A stretch of 64,000 nt of DNA from an uncultured Dorea sp. (GCA_910579015.1 CAJTRO010000006.1:399-64398); one strand, 5' to 3'; numbered from the stretch's first letter, positions 8,810 through 19,575 are shown. The notes: generated from the sequence alone by a model not told the origin. A program made the numbers and translations.

Positions 8810-10387
8810 GTGTACACATATCTTATCATTGATGATGAACATTTGATTCGGAAGGGGACCATAAAGAAGTTAGAACCTCTTAAGGATACTGTCTGCTGCT
8901 GCGGGGAGGCCGGAAACGGCGAGGAAGGCATCCGGCTTGCCAGAGAACTGCATCCGGATATTATCATAGCCGATATGCAGATGCCGGTGATGGACGGAAT
9001 GGAGCTTCTGCCCTATCTTGCCTCCCATTTTCCCGACACCGTGCTGATCGTGATCAGCGGATTTCAGAGCTTTGATTATGTAAAGCAGGCGATCTCTTCC
9101 CGGGCTATCGAGTATATCCTGAAACCTTTCAGCAGGGAGAGCATCCAGAAGGTGGTCCTGTCCGCCATCGAATCTCTGGAGAATAAAAGCCAGATGAAGG
9201 AGGAGATATTTATGATACAGGAAGAGAAGGAACATGCCTGCCACAGGCTCGACCTCTCTCTTCTTAAGAACCTGATCATGGGATATGACTTGCAGCCGCC
9301 ACAGCGGATTCTGTCTCAGAAGCTGGATTTTATCAACCACTCCGGTAATTTTGTTCTCCTGACCTTCTATTTTTACCAGAAGCCCTCTATGGAGATACAG
9401 TTTGAGAAATGGATCAGCCAGAACAATTACAATGATATTGCTGTCTTTCTGCCTCATCCGCATATTGAGCAATTCTGTTTTATCATCTTGTTCATACCAG
9501 AGTCACAGCAGTCACGGGATGAATTTGTCCAGAATTTCCTGAACCGGTTGATTCTTATGACAGACCAGTACCGCTATCCGCTCTATGCCGGGATCAGTTC
9601 ATGCCATGAGAGGGTTGACAGACTGCACACGGCCTTCCTCGAGACAACGACGGCGTTAGATTCCCAGAAAATCGCCCAGGCGGACGTTCATTATTATTTT
9701 TGCCAGGATACTCTGCCTCCTGTCTCGATTTCCTGGGATAAGGAAGAAGAGCTTCTGTTCCGTATCGAATCCTGCGAGACGGAACGTGTATGCTCCCTGA
9801 CGGATGCGCTATTTGATGATTATGCCAAGATTCCCGGCTGTACGCTTGGGGATGTCAAGAGACACTGCGAACTGATCAGCTTCTCCTGCCGTAAGATACT
9901 GGATTACTACCTGAACCAGAAAAGCCCGGACGGCAAGTCGTCGCCTAATATGCAGGCAATCGTAAATACGCTGTATTCTCTTGAGGATGTGAAAAAATAT
10001 TATCTACAGTTCTTTCTCAATATCTCTAACATGATAAGAGCTGACAGTATCTACCTCAACCATGACACGATCGACCAGATCTGCACTTATCTGTCCAAGA
10101 ATTATCAGAAGGATCTGTCTCAGGAATTCATAGCCTCCCTGTTCTACCTGAACCGAAGTTATTTGAGCCAGCTTTTTAAGAAGAAGACAGGGGAGAAATT
10201 TGTGGATTACCTGAATAATATCAGGATTGAGAAGGCGAAGGAGCTTCTGGCCGGGACGGATAAGGATATCTGTACGATTGCCAGAAGTACCGGGTATGAG
10301 AATACGAAGTATTTCTTCAGGGTATTTAAGAAGAAGACGGGGACTTCGCCGGAGGTGTACCGGCAGGGAAGACAGGTTCAAAAGTAA
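8810..10387 (+). CDS. YesN-type response regulator with AraC DNA-binding domain
   Basis: 525 residues. The receiver domain occupies residues 1-125 with phospho-acceptor Asp55 (IIIADMQMPVMDG) and KPF near 104. The middle is a roughly 280-residue linker, and the last 100 residues are an AraC-type double helix-turn-helix (FIASLFYLNRSYLSQLFKKK and the ICTIARSTGYENTKYFFRVF repeat). It starts with GTG directly after the kinase stop; AAGGAG is 10 bases upstream, inside the kinase gene. Likely activator of the divergent sugar importer operon. Confidence 0.92.
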   Translation: MYTYLIIDDEHLIRKGTIKKLEPLKDTVCCCGEAGNGEEGIRLARELHPDIIIADMQMPVMDGMELLPYLASHFPDTVLIVISGFQSFDYVKQAISSRAIEYILKPFSRESIQKVVLSAIESLENKSQMKEEIFMIQEEKEHACHRLDLSLLKNLIMGYDLQPPQRILSQKLDFINHSGNFVLLTFYFYQKPSMEIQFEKWISQNNYNDIAVFLPHPHIEQFCFIILFIPESQQSRDEFVQNFLNRLILMTDQYRYPLYAGISSCHERVDRLHTAFLETTTALDSQKIAQADVHYYFCQDTLPPVSISWDKEEELLFRIESCETERVCSLTDALFDDYAKIPGCTLGDVKRHCELISFSCRKILDYYLNQKSPDGKSSPNMQAIVNTLYSLEDVKKYYLQFFLNISNMIRADSIYLNHDTIDQICTYLSKNYQKDLSQEFIASLFYLNRSYLSQLFKKKTGEKFVDYLNNIRIEKAKELLAGTDKDICTIARSTGYENTKYFFRVFKKKTGTSPEVYRQGRQVQK

Positions 10388-10398
10388 GATTTCAGGTC

Positions 10399-10454
10399 AA
10401 AAATGCCGGAACCCCGTTGCGTTGAAGCTTTCAGCCTCTACGGGATTCCGGCAT
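10399..10454 (-). terminator. Rho-independent terminator of the surface-protein operon
   Basis: ATGCCGGAA-CCCCGT pairs with ACGGG-TTCCGGCAT across a 22-base loop. Read on the minus strand it ends in CATTTTTG. It closes the operon whose last gene is the giant surface protein and may also serve the converging regulator gene. Confidence 0.75.
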
Positions 10455-10531
10455 CTGTGCCAAGTCTGTCACACCAGTGCAGAGAGATTATACGCACAGT
10501 TTAATACTATGCCAAAAAGGAATAACGGACA

Positions 10532-13500
10532 TTAAAATCTTCTTCGTGTCCTTCTACCTGTCGCAAGTCTTTTCCTTTTCTTCTTACTTATAATGATCAC
10601 CGCGGCCGTAAACATGGATGCTGTGCATACCAGAATGAGTATTCCAAGCTTGGCCGGATCTCCTGTTGACGGTGCTTTTGCCGTACCAGATGTTTTATTG
10701 CCGGTTCCTGTCTGACCGGAACCATTATTGCCGCTTCCGTCTGGTTTCTGATCTCCCGGCTTCTGATCCCCTGGTTTCTGATCTCCTGGTTTCTGATCTC
10801 CCGGCTTCTGGTCCTCGGATTTCTTGACGGTAATCCTGAATTCTGCCGTCATCCCCTGATAGCTGACCGTAACCATCTGCTCTCCCGCCTGAGTCAGATC
10901 ATATCCCGAAAGCTCTGCCGCCTCGGTTACATCCCAAGAAACACCATCGCTATATACAGCCGTGATAACCAGACCTGTTTTATCAAATTCCTCTCCGACG
11001 ATATATTCCACCTTATCTGGAGGCGTAACCTTAAGTTCCGTCAATGTGGCCAGACGTACCAATCCATATATGGCATTCTTGAGATTCTGGTATCCTGCGT
11101 CTACTTCTTCCTGCGTGGCATCTGCATTATCAAGGATTGCTTTTGCTGCTGCCATTGCCTCTTCAAATACCTTAAAGCTGTCCTCGGTATACTCCGCTTC
11201 TGACTTACTGCACCCCTCATCATAAAGCGTCTGAAGACCTGTCTTATCTACTGCCTCCGGAGGCACGACCGCTTCCAGCGCACTGACCGCACTCTCAAGC
11301 GCCATCAGGGCCGCATTGACCTCGGTCTGCGTCGCATCTGCATTATCAAGGACACTCTTCGCATTCGCCAGAGCCGCAGCAAAGATTCCCCAGCTCTTCT
11401 CTGTATAATCCTCTTGCTTTTTACTCTTATGCTCGTCATAGTATGCCTGTAGTCTTGTCTTGTCTGCTTTCTCGTCCTCTGTCTCGTCAACCGCGTCGCC
11501 AAGCAGTTCAATCTCAGCCACCTTGACCGCATTATCACCGGCTGTAAACTCAAATGTCAGATTCTTCGCAAGAACGCCTTCGCCACTCTCACCAAGAACG
11601 ATCTCATTAAATCCGCCTGCCAGCTGTCCGCCCGTCAAAGCCGCGATCTCCTTCTCACCATTCTTGATCACCATCTTTGACGGTATTCCGTCCTCTTCAA
11701 ATGCGATGTTGACCAGATTGATCCTCTTCTCCTCGTTAAGTTCTATAAAAACAGCTCCCGTGTCACCCTCAAAGCTCCAGTTCCAGCCATCATTGATCAG
11801 ACCGTTATTAACACTGCCGGTCGTCGATTCCGGAATCGTAAATGTCTGATAACGGCTGTCTTCTGTATAAGCGCCTACGCCGTACCCGCTTTTTCCATTC
11901 GTCTCAAAACTATAGTCAATGACCGGCTCTTCTGAGTTCTCTGCATAGATCTTCATCCATCCTGTTCCCAGAGCCTCAACACTGTAACTGTCAACCGAAC
12001 TGTAATCGTTATTCTGTCCTGTCACCTTGCCAAACGTCTCATTGGCTCCCGCCGGCACATTACGGTTCGTTACAAATCGCCAATGCGCCTGCCCGTTATT
12101 ATTATAATCACGCTCTGTCGCCAGAAGCAGCGCATACTTAGTACCGGCACGCAGAGATGCTTTATTTCCCTCTTTATCCCACATCTCAACACGGAACAGC
12201 TTCGGCAGTTCCGTTGGAGTAACAGAATCCTTCCGAATCACGCCTTTCGCAACATAAGCTCCTTCCGGTCCCTTTCCGCTTGCGTCCGTATGATAGATAT
12301 AGACCTCAAGATCATGGATATCACTGTCCCACAGGCTCACATCATTTACCGTTCCCCATACTTCTACTGTATCCAAAACCACATCGCTTGCAACGGTAGA
12401 TGTGATAACCGGCACAGAATGATTCTCATAATTCAGTTCTGTCATGTAGTTCTCCGTGTTATATGCACGGAACCCATACAGGGCAACCGGTGCATGATCC
12501 GTAGTATTGAACCGGATACGGATCTTGTCCGTCTTGATCCGCTTAAATGATATCGTATTTCTGTTCGGAGTGATCTTCCCCATCCTTGTACCAGGGATCT
12601 CCTTCCACACTCCTTCTTCTTCATACTCGGCAACAACCGAATTCGGTAGTACCAGCGTATCCAGGCTTGGATTGCCTACTGGTTCGTAATACAGATAATA
12701 GTCAATGCGGTCCAGATACCGTTTCATCCCAAGATCCACACCGTACCAGATATCCTCATCTCCTGCCGCGGACTCCCACCTTACAGAGGTGTTAAGCGCA
12801 CTGCCGTGTATTGCATCTGCACTGCCCGGATCTACCGCTGTTGAACAGATCGCTGTACTGTTATCTGCAATACTGCGGACATATGCGTTCGCCTTACTCT
12901 TTTCCACAGATACTGACTTCATTGCATCTATGTAGAAGGTAAAGTTATTCGCATTATTTTCCATATTAATACTGATATAGTTGATTTTGCTCATATCCGG
13001 CTTACCGACGACGGATTTCTCCCACATGGCGCTCCCGTCATAAGGGATCGTAACAGCCACCCATTCCTGACGCAGCTGCATCTGTGCAAAGATTTCTTTG
13101 TAGTAGAACGGCGCCAGCAGTGAAGAGGATGCCTGATACTGTGCATAATTGTCCTTATCCGTATGCAGACGCACGATCGGAGATCTGTGATTTGTCCCCT
13201 CGTATGCGCCGTTTTGTACCTTCATAGAGAAGCTTAACGCATTATCTTTGCTAAAATCAAGAGCCGCATCCTTCGACGCCGGATAAGTGATCGTATTATT
13301 CCCTGCCGTAGAGTGCATCTTGATAGAAGAATCACCTTCCACCGTATAATATGTATAATACGGGATATCCTCTCTCTGCTTACCCTCTGCCGGTTTCTGG
13401 TTCGTCAGTGTTGTCGCACCGTCATTTGCCGTGAATTCCCATGCAGACGCATCCTCTTCTGTCCCGATCTCGTCTCCCGGCTGTACTACATTGACATTCA

Positions 13501-16500
13501 GCCAGATGATATCCGACCATGTTCCGTTCGTAACCGTAAATGCAACGTCATAATATCCGGTTTCGGTGAATGTATGCTTTACCGTCTCTCCTACCGCAAA
13601 TGTCCCGTCGCCCATGTCCCATCGAAACGTAAGCGCAGCCCCATTCGGATCCACAGATCCGGCGCCGGAAAATGTAATCTCCTCACCGACATAGTATACA
13701 TTCTTGTCAGAAGAGATCGAAGCCTTTGGAACCTGCTTTTCATACTCCTTCATATCAGCAGTATATGTTCCGTTATGTACTGTCACAAGCCTGGAATTCT
13801 CCGTCGTGTGGATTTCGTTTACTGAATTTCCTTCCATTAAGTTTCCTGATACATCCGCCCACTCAATACAATCCATCCATATTGCATATCCCACATGATT
13901 CGAATTATAAGCAGATGTAACATTATCCGCAATCCGGTTGTTCTGAATCAGATAGTGGTACGCCGGCCAGCTCTGTGTATGTGTCAGAGCAATACCCGGA
14001 CCATAGTTATGGTGGATATCATTTCCCACAATCTTCATGTGAGATCCCGGATTTGACCTCACGATCGATATACCAGCATTTCCGAAGGATTCAGGCGCAT
14101 TGTGCGGACAGATCCCGTTGTATGCCACTTCATTGTTGATCATTTCAGATTCGTCAGAACCGCCCATCCAGAAGCCATAGCTGGACCAGTTGGCCTTATT
14201 TTCAATATAGTAATTACGCCCTGCCCAGCTTTCAACCGCATTGTTATTCGCATAGGAGGTATCATTACCTTTGAAAATATTGCCCTCACATGCAAATCCG
14301 TCCAGCGGCCTTAAAAAGATGCCGTCTCCTCCATGGGTAAAATCATTATTACAGATATAGTTATAATTTGAACCTGATTCAAACAGAGAGCTTGTGGAAT
14401 CCCTTGCATGAACCTCATCATATGCGTCGATCCGGATCCCCCAGCTAAAATCATTGTCTTCAACCGTGTTATAACTTGAATTGTCCATCTCCAGACAAAC
14501 ATCCGAAGCAATAGCAAAACTATTCCCTTTGACTGTATTGTTGTTACTCTTACGCATGATCAGCGCATTCGCATTATTGTTCGCATTGTTTTCCTTGATC
14601 GTGCTCTTGCTTACGCCTTCCATAAGAAGCGCGCCGCCTTCCTGGTCGCCCCAGCCTCCCTGCGGATCCGTATAATTATCAGAAAGATCGCATTGTTCCA
14701 CTGTAACACCGGAACAATCCTTAAGGCTCATTGCCCAGTAGAAACCGCTCAGGGTAATCCCGCTGACAGACGAACCCTTCACACCGTCCATCACAAGCCC
14801 GGTTCCCTTAAATGCATTCTTATTGATCGTGCACGTCGTTCTGTCAAACGGTTTATTCTGCATAGAATCCGGAACCTTTACTCCATCCTCATATGAGATA
14901 TTCCAATAGTAAAATGGTTTCGCTTCGCACAGATCGCTGAACGTGCGGACATTATCCTCGAAAAGCTCGATCGTATCGATCAGAAGGATCATATCCTCTG
15001 GTATCTGCGTCTCCGTCTCATAGCGAAGCCTTACCGTGACTTTCTTTCCTGAATAAGCCGACAGATCTGCTGTTGTCTTTTCCCAGTCCCCCAACGGAGA
15101 AGCCGCGCAAAGCTCCGTAAAGTCCGTACCATTTTCAGATACCAGCACCTTCAACGAACCTCCAAAATGCTTTGCTTTCGCATCAAAAGATAATTGTATG
15201 GAGGATGCACTGGAAAGTACCAGCTCCCGGTCCATATGATATGCTGTCTTCTGTGCCGCCGCATTTAACTGATAAGCGTAGGCTCCTGTCGTGGTATCTG
15301 ATACAAAACTCTCTTCATCTGCATTCACAATCTTCACATAATCGGCTGTTACCTTCACATCATCCGCTCCAATGGTAATACCGGTCTTTGCCCCGCCGAA
15401 GTTATAGATTCCCGGCTTTAATGCCGTATTCTTGCTGATCGTCATTCCGGCCTTGGGAACCGTATAATTCTTGTTCTGGTCATAAACATACACATCTACA
15501 CTGGATACGGCCGTGCCGCTTTGAACACGTATCTTTGCAACGCCTTCTTTCGCCCCGGTGACCGTCGCTTTATCTCCTGCGGACGTTACAGATACCGCCG
15601 TTGAATCAGAAGCAAATGAAATCTGCGGATCCGCAAGCTTTGCTCCGTTCTGGTCAAGCACCGTTGCCGTGATCTCTGTCGTACCGCCAATCTCCAAAGT
15701 TTCCTTATTACTTACTTCGAGCGTGATATCATAAGGAACCGCTCCATCCGGCGCCGGAGGAAGATCTGGTTCATCCGGCTCTTCCGGACCGGAACCTGGG
15801 ATATAATCCACCTTCAGATACATGGTCCCAACGTTTTCTGCCGCAAATCCATTTCCATTGAATTTCCCCGCGGCATCTCCTGGAGTTATGACCGTTGAAT
15901 TACTCTTTACCCAGTCATACTTTCCATTCGTCCGTTCAAAACTGTCTGTCATCTCATCCGTGCCAAGTACCAGGGCATACTGTTTCCCCGCTCCCAATGC
16001 GCCAATTGACGACAGGTCAACGGTTGTAATCCCTTTATCCGTAACCTCTCCCCCTGCTATGGTTATGGTCTCGCCGACCTGACTACCCGGAACGCCGCCT
16101 GCCGTCTCATAGACGCTTACCTCCAAAGCGCTGGTTTCCTGGCCTTCTGCCGCTCTTTTAATCAGCCAGATATCTGCTGACTTAAGCGCCCCGCTCTCCG
16201 GCATGGTGAAGCTCTGCCAGCGTTTCCATGCGTCCTTCTCATTCCCGAAATCCAATCCCCATGTATTTTGCCCCGCGTCAAATGTATAATCAATACTCTT
16301 ATCTACCGGTCCTGCTTTCGCATAGTTTACCTTAAGGTACATGGCGCCCACAGATTCAGCACGTGTTCCTCTGACGCCCACCTGTCCGGCTGACTCGTTC
16401 TTTGCGGCATTCTCTGCCACACCCTGATCGCTTACCCAGTCATACCTTCCGTTTGTCCTCTCAAGATTGTCTGCAAGCGGATCCGTCGTCAGAACCAGCG

Positions 16501-16939
16501 CATACTGCGTACCCGACTTAAGTTCTCCCGCACATGACAGATCAATCGCAGTAATGCCCTTATGCGTTACATCCGCTCCCGGAATCGTGACCTTTCCCAG
16601 CTCCGCATCCGGCAATCCGTTTGCCACAGAATAGACAGATGCCGTAAGATCCGCAGTATTCCCATCTGCGTCTGCCCGTTTGATCAGCCATACCTCCACA
16701 GACTGGATGACGCCATCCTCCGGCATTGTAAAGGTCTGCCAGCGGCTGTACGCATCCTTGTCACTTCCAAAATCCAGTCCCCACGACTTACTTCCCGCAT
16801 CAAATGTATAATCTATCGATCCCCCTGATCCTCCTTCTGCTCTTACCTTGACACCGCCTCCCCAGACGGTAACTGTCAACATCAAAAGAGCCAGAACCAT
16901 ACACAGAAAACGTTTTCTGCATGTCACAAATTTTCTCAT
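10532..16939 (-). CDS. Giant cell-wall beta-helix multidomain surface protein
   Basis: 2135 residues. Order: signal peptide (1-35); two tandem ~170-residue modules (about 40-205 and 215-380, each opening SIDYTFDAG...GLDFG); an Ig-like domain (~405-490); a carbohydrate-module-like region (~500-680); a right-handed parallel beta-helix of NosD/PbH1 repeats (~730-1110); a PKD domain (~1120-1200, DMGDGTFAVGETVKHTFTE); a jelly-roll-like part; a discoidin (F5/8C)-like domain (~1400-1530); two FIVAR repeats (~1830-1970); an Ig-like Big_3 domain; five QKPGD repeats; and the sorting tail APSTGD, hydrophobic helix, KKKRKR. The beta-helix could be a polysaccharide lyase, epimerase or hydrolase; no catalytic residues can be assigned with confidence. 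Last gene of a sugar-import operon, so it probably binds or cuts the glycan outside the cell. Confidence 0.88.
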   Translation of the reverse strand: MRKFVTCRKRFLCMVLALLMLTVTVWGGGVKVRAEGGSGGSIDYTFDAGSKSWGLDFGSDKDAYSRWQTFTMPEDGVIQSVEVWLIKRADADGNTADLTASVYSVANGLPDAELGKVTIPGADVTHKGITAIDLSCAGELKSGTQYALVLTTDPLADNLERTNGRYDWVSDQGVAENAAKNESAGQVGVRGTRAESVGAMYLKVNYAKAGPVDKSIDYTFDAGQNTWGLDFGNEKDAWKRWQSFTMPESGALKSADIWLIKRAAEGQETSALEVSVYETAGGVPGSQVGETITIAGGEVTDKGITTVDLSSIGALGAGKQYALVLGTDEMTDSFERTNGKYDWVKSNSTVITPGDAAGKFNGNGFAAENVGTMYLKVDYIPGSGPEEPDEPDLPPAPDGAVPYDITLEVSNKETLEIGGTTEITATVLDQNGAKLADPQISFASDSTAVSVTSAGDKATVTGAKEGVAKIRVQSGTAVSSVDVYVYDQNKNYTVPKAGMTISKNTALKPGIYNFGGAKTGITIGADDVKVTADYVKIVNADEESFVSDTTTGAYAYQLNAAAQKTAYHMDRELVLSSASSIQLSFDAKAKHFGGSLKVLVSENGTDFTELCAASPLGDWEKTTADLSAYSGKKVTVRLRYETETQIPEDMILLIDTIELFEDNVRTFSDLCEAKPFYYWNISYEDGVKVPDSMQNKPFDRTTCTINKNAFKGTGLVMDGVKGSSVSGITLSGFYWAMSLKDCSGVTVEQCDLSDNYTDPQGGWGDQEGGALLMEGVSKSTIKENNANNNANALIMRKSNNNTVKGNSFAIASDVCLEMDNSSYNTVEDNDFSWGIRIDAYDEVHARDSTSSLFESGSNYNYICNNDFTHGGDGIFLRPLDGFACEGNIFKGNDTSYANNNAVESWAGRNYYIENKANWSSYGFWMGGSDESEMINNEVAYNGICPHNAPESFGNAGISIVRSNPGSHMKIVGNDIHHNYGPGIALTHTQSWPAYHYLIQNNRIADNVTSAYNSNHVGYAIWMDCIEWADVSGNLMEGNSVNEIHTTENSRLVTVHNGTYTADMKEYEKQVPKASISSDKNVYYVGEEITFSGAGSVDPNGAALTFRWDMGDGTFAVGETVKHTFTETGYYDVAFTVTNGTWSDIIWLNVNVVQPGDEIGTEEDASAWEFTANDGATTLTNQKPAEGKQREDIPYYTYYTVEGDSSIKMHSTAGNNTITYPASKDAALDFSKDNALSFSMKVQNGAYEGTNHRSPIVRLHTDKDNYAQYQASSSLLAPFYYKEIFAQMQLRQEWVAVTIPYDGSAMWEKSVVGKPDMSKINYISINMENNANNFTFYIDAMKSVSVEKSKANAYVRSIADNSTAICSTAVDPGSADAIHGSALNTSVRWESAAGDEDIWYGVDLGMKRYLDRIDYYLYYEPVGNPSLDTLVLPNSVVAEYEEEGVWKEIPGTRMGKITPNRNTISFKRIKTDKIRIRFNTTDHAPVALYGFRAYNTENYMTELNYENHSVPVITSTVASDVVLDTVEVWGTVNDVSLWDSDIHDLEVYIYHTDASGKGPEGAYVAKGVIRKDSVTPTELPKLFRVEMWDKEGNKASLRAGTKYALLLATERDYNNNGQAHWRFVTNRNVPAGANETFGKVTGQNNDYSSVDSYSVEALGTGWMKIYAENSEEPVIDYSFETNGKSGYGVGAYTEDSRYQTFTIPESTTGSVNNGLINDGWNWSFEGDTGAVFIELNEEKRINLVNIAFEEDGIPSKMVIKNGEKEIAALTGGQLAGGFNEIVLGESGEGVLAKNLTFEFTAGDNAVKVAEIELLGDAVDETEDEKADKTRLQAYYDEHKSKKQEDYTEKSWGIFAAALANAKSVLDNADATQTEVNAALMALESAVSALEAVVPPEAVDKTGLQTLYDEGCSKSEAEYTEDSFKVFEEAMAAAKAILDNADATQEEVDAGYQNLKNAIYGLVRLATLTELKVTPPDKVEYIVGEEFDKTGLVITAVYSDGVSWDVTEAAELSGYDLTQAGEQMVTVSYQGMTAEFRITVKKSEDQKPGDQKPGDQKPGDQKPGDQKPDGSGNNGSGQTGTGNKTSGTAKAPSTGDPAKLGILILVCTASMFTAAVIIISKKKRKRLATGRRTRRRF

Positions 16940-17001
16940 ACTTACCTTCTTTCTTTTTAACCCCGGCCAGTCTGTCCGATCTCTCCTTTACCCTGTTGAT
17001 A

Positions 17002-17841
17002 TTAAGCCCCAATCAGCCTGGACAGTAACTCCTTCGCCATTAATATATCTCTTATCTGTTCTTCTCCTGATATCTCACGTTCAATCGTAATATCACCCTC
17101 ATATCCAATACTTCTTAATTTCTCAATAAATGCCGGATAGTTAACCTTGCCCTGTCCTAACGGAACCTCTATTCCAAGTGCATGTCCGTCCGTAGGATAC
17201 ATACCATCCTTTCCATGGATCCCCCTGACATATTCTCCAAATACCTCCAGGGAATCCACCGGATTCGCCTTTCCATACATGATCAGGTTCGCCGGATCCA
17301 GATTGATCCCCACATGCCCCTCTCCCATATCCTTTTCTATGTCCTGGATCGCACGTCTTAATGTGACCGGTGTCTCCTGTCCGGTCTCGAACAGAAATAC
17401 CTGTCCGTTTTCCCTGCATCTTTCTACAACCGCCTTACATGCCGACAGCACCTCCTGATATCTGGGATCGTAAGGATTCTCCGGCATATATCCTACATGC
17501 GTTACAAAGTCCGTCACATGGATCTTCCTTGCAAAATCAGATCCTTCCATCAGCATCTTCACACGTTCTGCACGGTAATCGGCCGGAACCAGTCCCAGGG
17601 TAATCTGTCCTTCATAGAAATCCCAGACTTTTCTTCCCTCCCATCCACACCAGAAAGCGCTGATATGAACGCCATGTTTCCTGACCGCTTCATTGACAGC
17701 CCCGGCCATATGCTCATCGTTCAGGATCTCCCTGTCCCAGCATACCAGCTGACAGCTCTCCATTCCCATAGATAAGAGTTTTTCAAAGCTCTTATCTATA
17801 TCCGTATCTTTAAACAATTCAATTAAAACTCCAACTCTCAT
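17002..17841 (-). CDS. Sugar phosphate isomerase/epimerase family TIM-barrel protein
   Basis: About 279 residues, family length, of the xylose-isomerase-like TIM barrel (AP_endonuc_2). Metal-ligand motifs are recognisable: FLFETGQET (Glu), GINLDPANLIMYG (Asp), RGIHGKDGMY (His) and YEGDITIEREI (Glu). The ATG at 17841 follows AAGGAG at good spacing; the ATG two codons upstream is too close. Relatives isomerise or epimerise keto-sugars such as tagatose or inosose intermediates. Together with the oxidoreductase at the head of the operon it suggests a catabolic route using an oxidised sugar intermediate; the exact substrate is unknown. Confidence 0.85.
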   Translation of the reverse strand: MRVGVLIELFKDTDIDKSFEKLLSMGMESCQLVCWDREILNDEHMAGAVNEAVRKHGVHISAFWCGWEGRKVWDFYEGQITLGLVPADYRAERVKMLMEGSDFARKIHVTDFVTHVGYMPENPYDPRYQEVLSACKAVVERCRENGQVFLFETGQETPVTLRRAIQDIEKDMGEGHVGINLDPANLIMYGKANPVDSLEVFGEYVRGIHGKDGMYPTDGHALGIEVPLGQGKVNYPAFIEKLRSIGYEGDITIEREISGEEQIRDILMAKELLSRLIGA

Positions 17842-17851
17842 ACTCATCTCC

Positions 17852-18679
17852 TTATCCTTTGACCGCTCCAGACGTCACTCCGCCCACAATATGCTTCTGC
17901 ATACTCACAAAGAAGATCAGACTTGGTATCATGGACATCACAATCCCCGGCAATGCATGTTCCCAGTCAGATGTCTGCGCTGAGAACTGCATATACAGTG
18001 CATTCTGTATATTGATGGCGCTTGCCTTTCCTCCGATGATCAACTGGTTGGTAATTACATCATTCCAGACCGCCAGTGTATCCAATACCACAACCGTCGT
18101 CAGAATCGGCTTCAAAAGCGGCAGGACAATGCTGAAATAAGTACGCAGCTTACCGGCTCCGTCAATCCGGGCACATTCTTCCAGTTCAATCGGAATACTC
18201 TTTATAAATCCATGTATCATATATACCGCAAGAGGCATACACAGGCCGATACTCACCAGTATGTACCCCATGCGCGTCCCCGTCAGCTTAAGATTCGCCA
18301 CCAGCTTGATCAGTGATATCATATAGGACTGGAACGGCACCATCATCGGAATAATAACGATGATAAAGCAACAGGTACTAAGCTTCGATTTTGTCCTTGC
18401 CAGCTTATACGCCGTCATAGGCGCAAGCAGGAGCACTGCCAGCACTGTAGAAACCGTATAGAGCAATGTATTCACGATCAATCTTGGGAAGTCAAACTTC
18501 GTCCAGGTTTCTATATACATTTCCATATCCCAGCTCTTGGGAAGTGCCAGAAACTTCTGGATCATATCGTTATACGGCTTGAATGAATTGATAAAAATCA
18601 GTATCAGCGGCATCAGCCAGAAGATAGAACAGACAAATACTATGATCACAATGATATTTACATTTTTCATTCTTCTCAT
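17852..18679 (-). CDS. Sugar ABC importer permease (MalG type), second cluster
   Basis: About 275 residues, six predicted helices, with EAA loop ECARIDGAGKLRTYFSIVLP. The ATG at 18679 shares bases with the stop of the upstream permease (TGATG overlap), which couples translation. It forms the channel with the preceding permease. The next gene begins 11 bp after its stop. There is no ATPase in the cluster. Confidence 0.92.
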   Translation of the reverse strand: MRRMKNVNIIVIIVFVCSIFWLMPLILIFINSFKPYNDMIQKFLALPKSWDMEMYIETWTKFDFPRLIVNTLLYTVSTVLAVLLLAPMTAYKLARTKSKLSTCCFIIVIIPMMVPFQSYMISLIKLVANLKLTGTRMGYILVSIGLCMPLAVYMIHGFIKSIPIELEECARIDGAGKLRTYFSIVLPLLKPILTTVVVLDTLAVWNDVITNQLIIGGKASAINIQNALYMQFSAQTSDWEHALPGIVMSMIPSLIFFVSMQKHIVGGVTSGAVKG

Positions 18680-19560
18680 CACTGCTCCACCTCCCTGCTC
18701 TTCGTTACTTTCAGCTGGACAGCCGTAACAATCAGACAGAATATAACGAATATCAAAGATTTCGCGGTTGCCAGACCGTAATTATTCCTTGTAAATGCTT
18801 CCATATAAATATTGTATGCAACGGAAACCGTGGAATTGGCCGGCCCGCCTTTGGTGAATACCATTACAATATCGAATAATTTAAACGCAAAGGTCAGTGA
18901 CGTAAGCGTACAGATAGAAATTGAAGGCATGATGAGCGGCAGTGTAATATGGACAAGCGTCTGCGGGCTGTTCGCCCCGTCAATCTTCGCCGCCTCGATC
19001 AGTTCTCTTGGCACCGCGACAATCCCTGCGATATAATTCACCATATAGAAGCCAAGGTTCTGCCATACAGCCATGATCACCACTACATAAAAGGCCAGCT
19101 TCGGCGTTCCCACCCAGCTCCAGTTAAAAAGCTCCCATCCGGTAATCTCATACAACGCTTCAAAACCCGGGCCGAAGATAAATTTCCAGATCAGGCTGAT
19201 CGCTGTCAGACTGATGATATATGGAATATAATAGAAGGCTCTTCCAATACTGCTGCTCTTCTTTTCCTTCGCCATGACCAACGCCACCGTCAGCGATACG
19301 ATGTTGACGGTCACGACAAAGAACACAGCGAATTTCAGAGTAAATTGCACCGCATCCCAGAACAACGGATCCTGGGTAAATATCTTTACGAAATTCGAAC
19401 CCCCGACAAATTCCATACTTCTTCCTACACCATTCCAGTCAAACACGGAATAGTAAAGATTCATAACAAACGGAATATCTGTTGCAAATAATACAAAAAT
19501 AACCGTCGGAAACACAAACAAGGCAAAGGTCAGAAAATCCTTTATTTTCTTTTGTCTCAT
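18679..19560 (-). CDS. Sugar ABC importer permease (MalF type), second cluster
   Basis: 293 residues with six predicted helices and EAA loop EAAKIDGANSPQTLVHITLP. The start at 19560 (MRQKKIKDF) is chosen because AAAAGGAG lies seven bases upstream; the open frame extends 15 codons further, but those codons lie in the hairpin at 19576-19621. A strong hairpin separates it from the binding-protein gene and may reduce its expression relative to the binder. Confidence 0.91.
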   Translation of the reverse strand: MRQKKIKDFLTFALFVFPTVIFVLFATDIPFVMNLYYSVFDWNGVGRSMEFVGGSNFVKIFTQDPLFWDAVQFTLKFAVFFVVTVNIVSLTVALVMAKEKKSSSIGRAFYYIPYIISLTAISLIWKFIFGPGFEALYEITGWELFNWSWVGTPKLAFYVVVIMAVWQNLGFYMVNYIAGIVAVPRELIEAAKIDGANSPQTLVHITLPLIMPSISICTLTSLTFAFKLFDIVMVFTKGGPANSTVSVAYNIYMEAFTRNNYGLATAKSLIFVIFCLIVTAVQLKVTKSREVEQ

Positions 19561-19575
19561 TTCTTTCTCCTTTTT

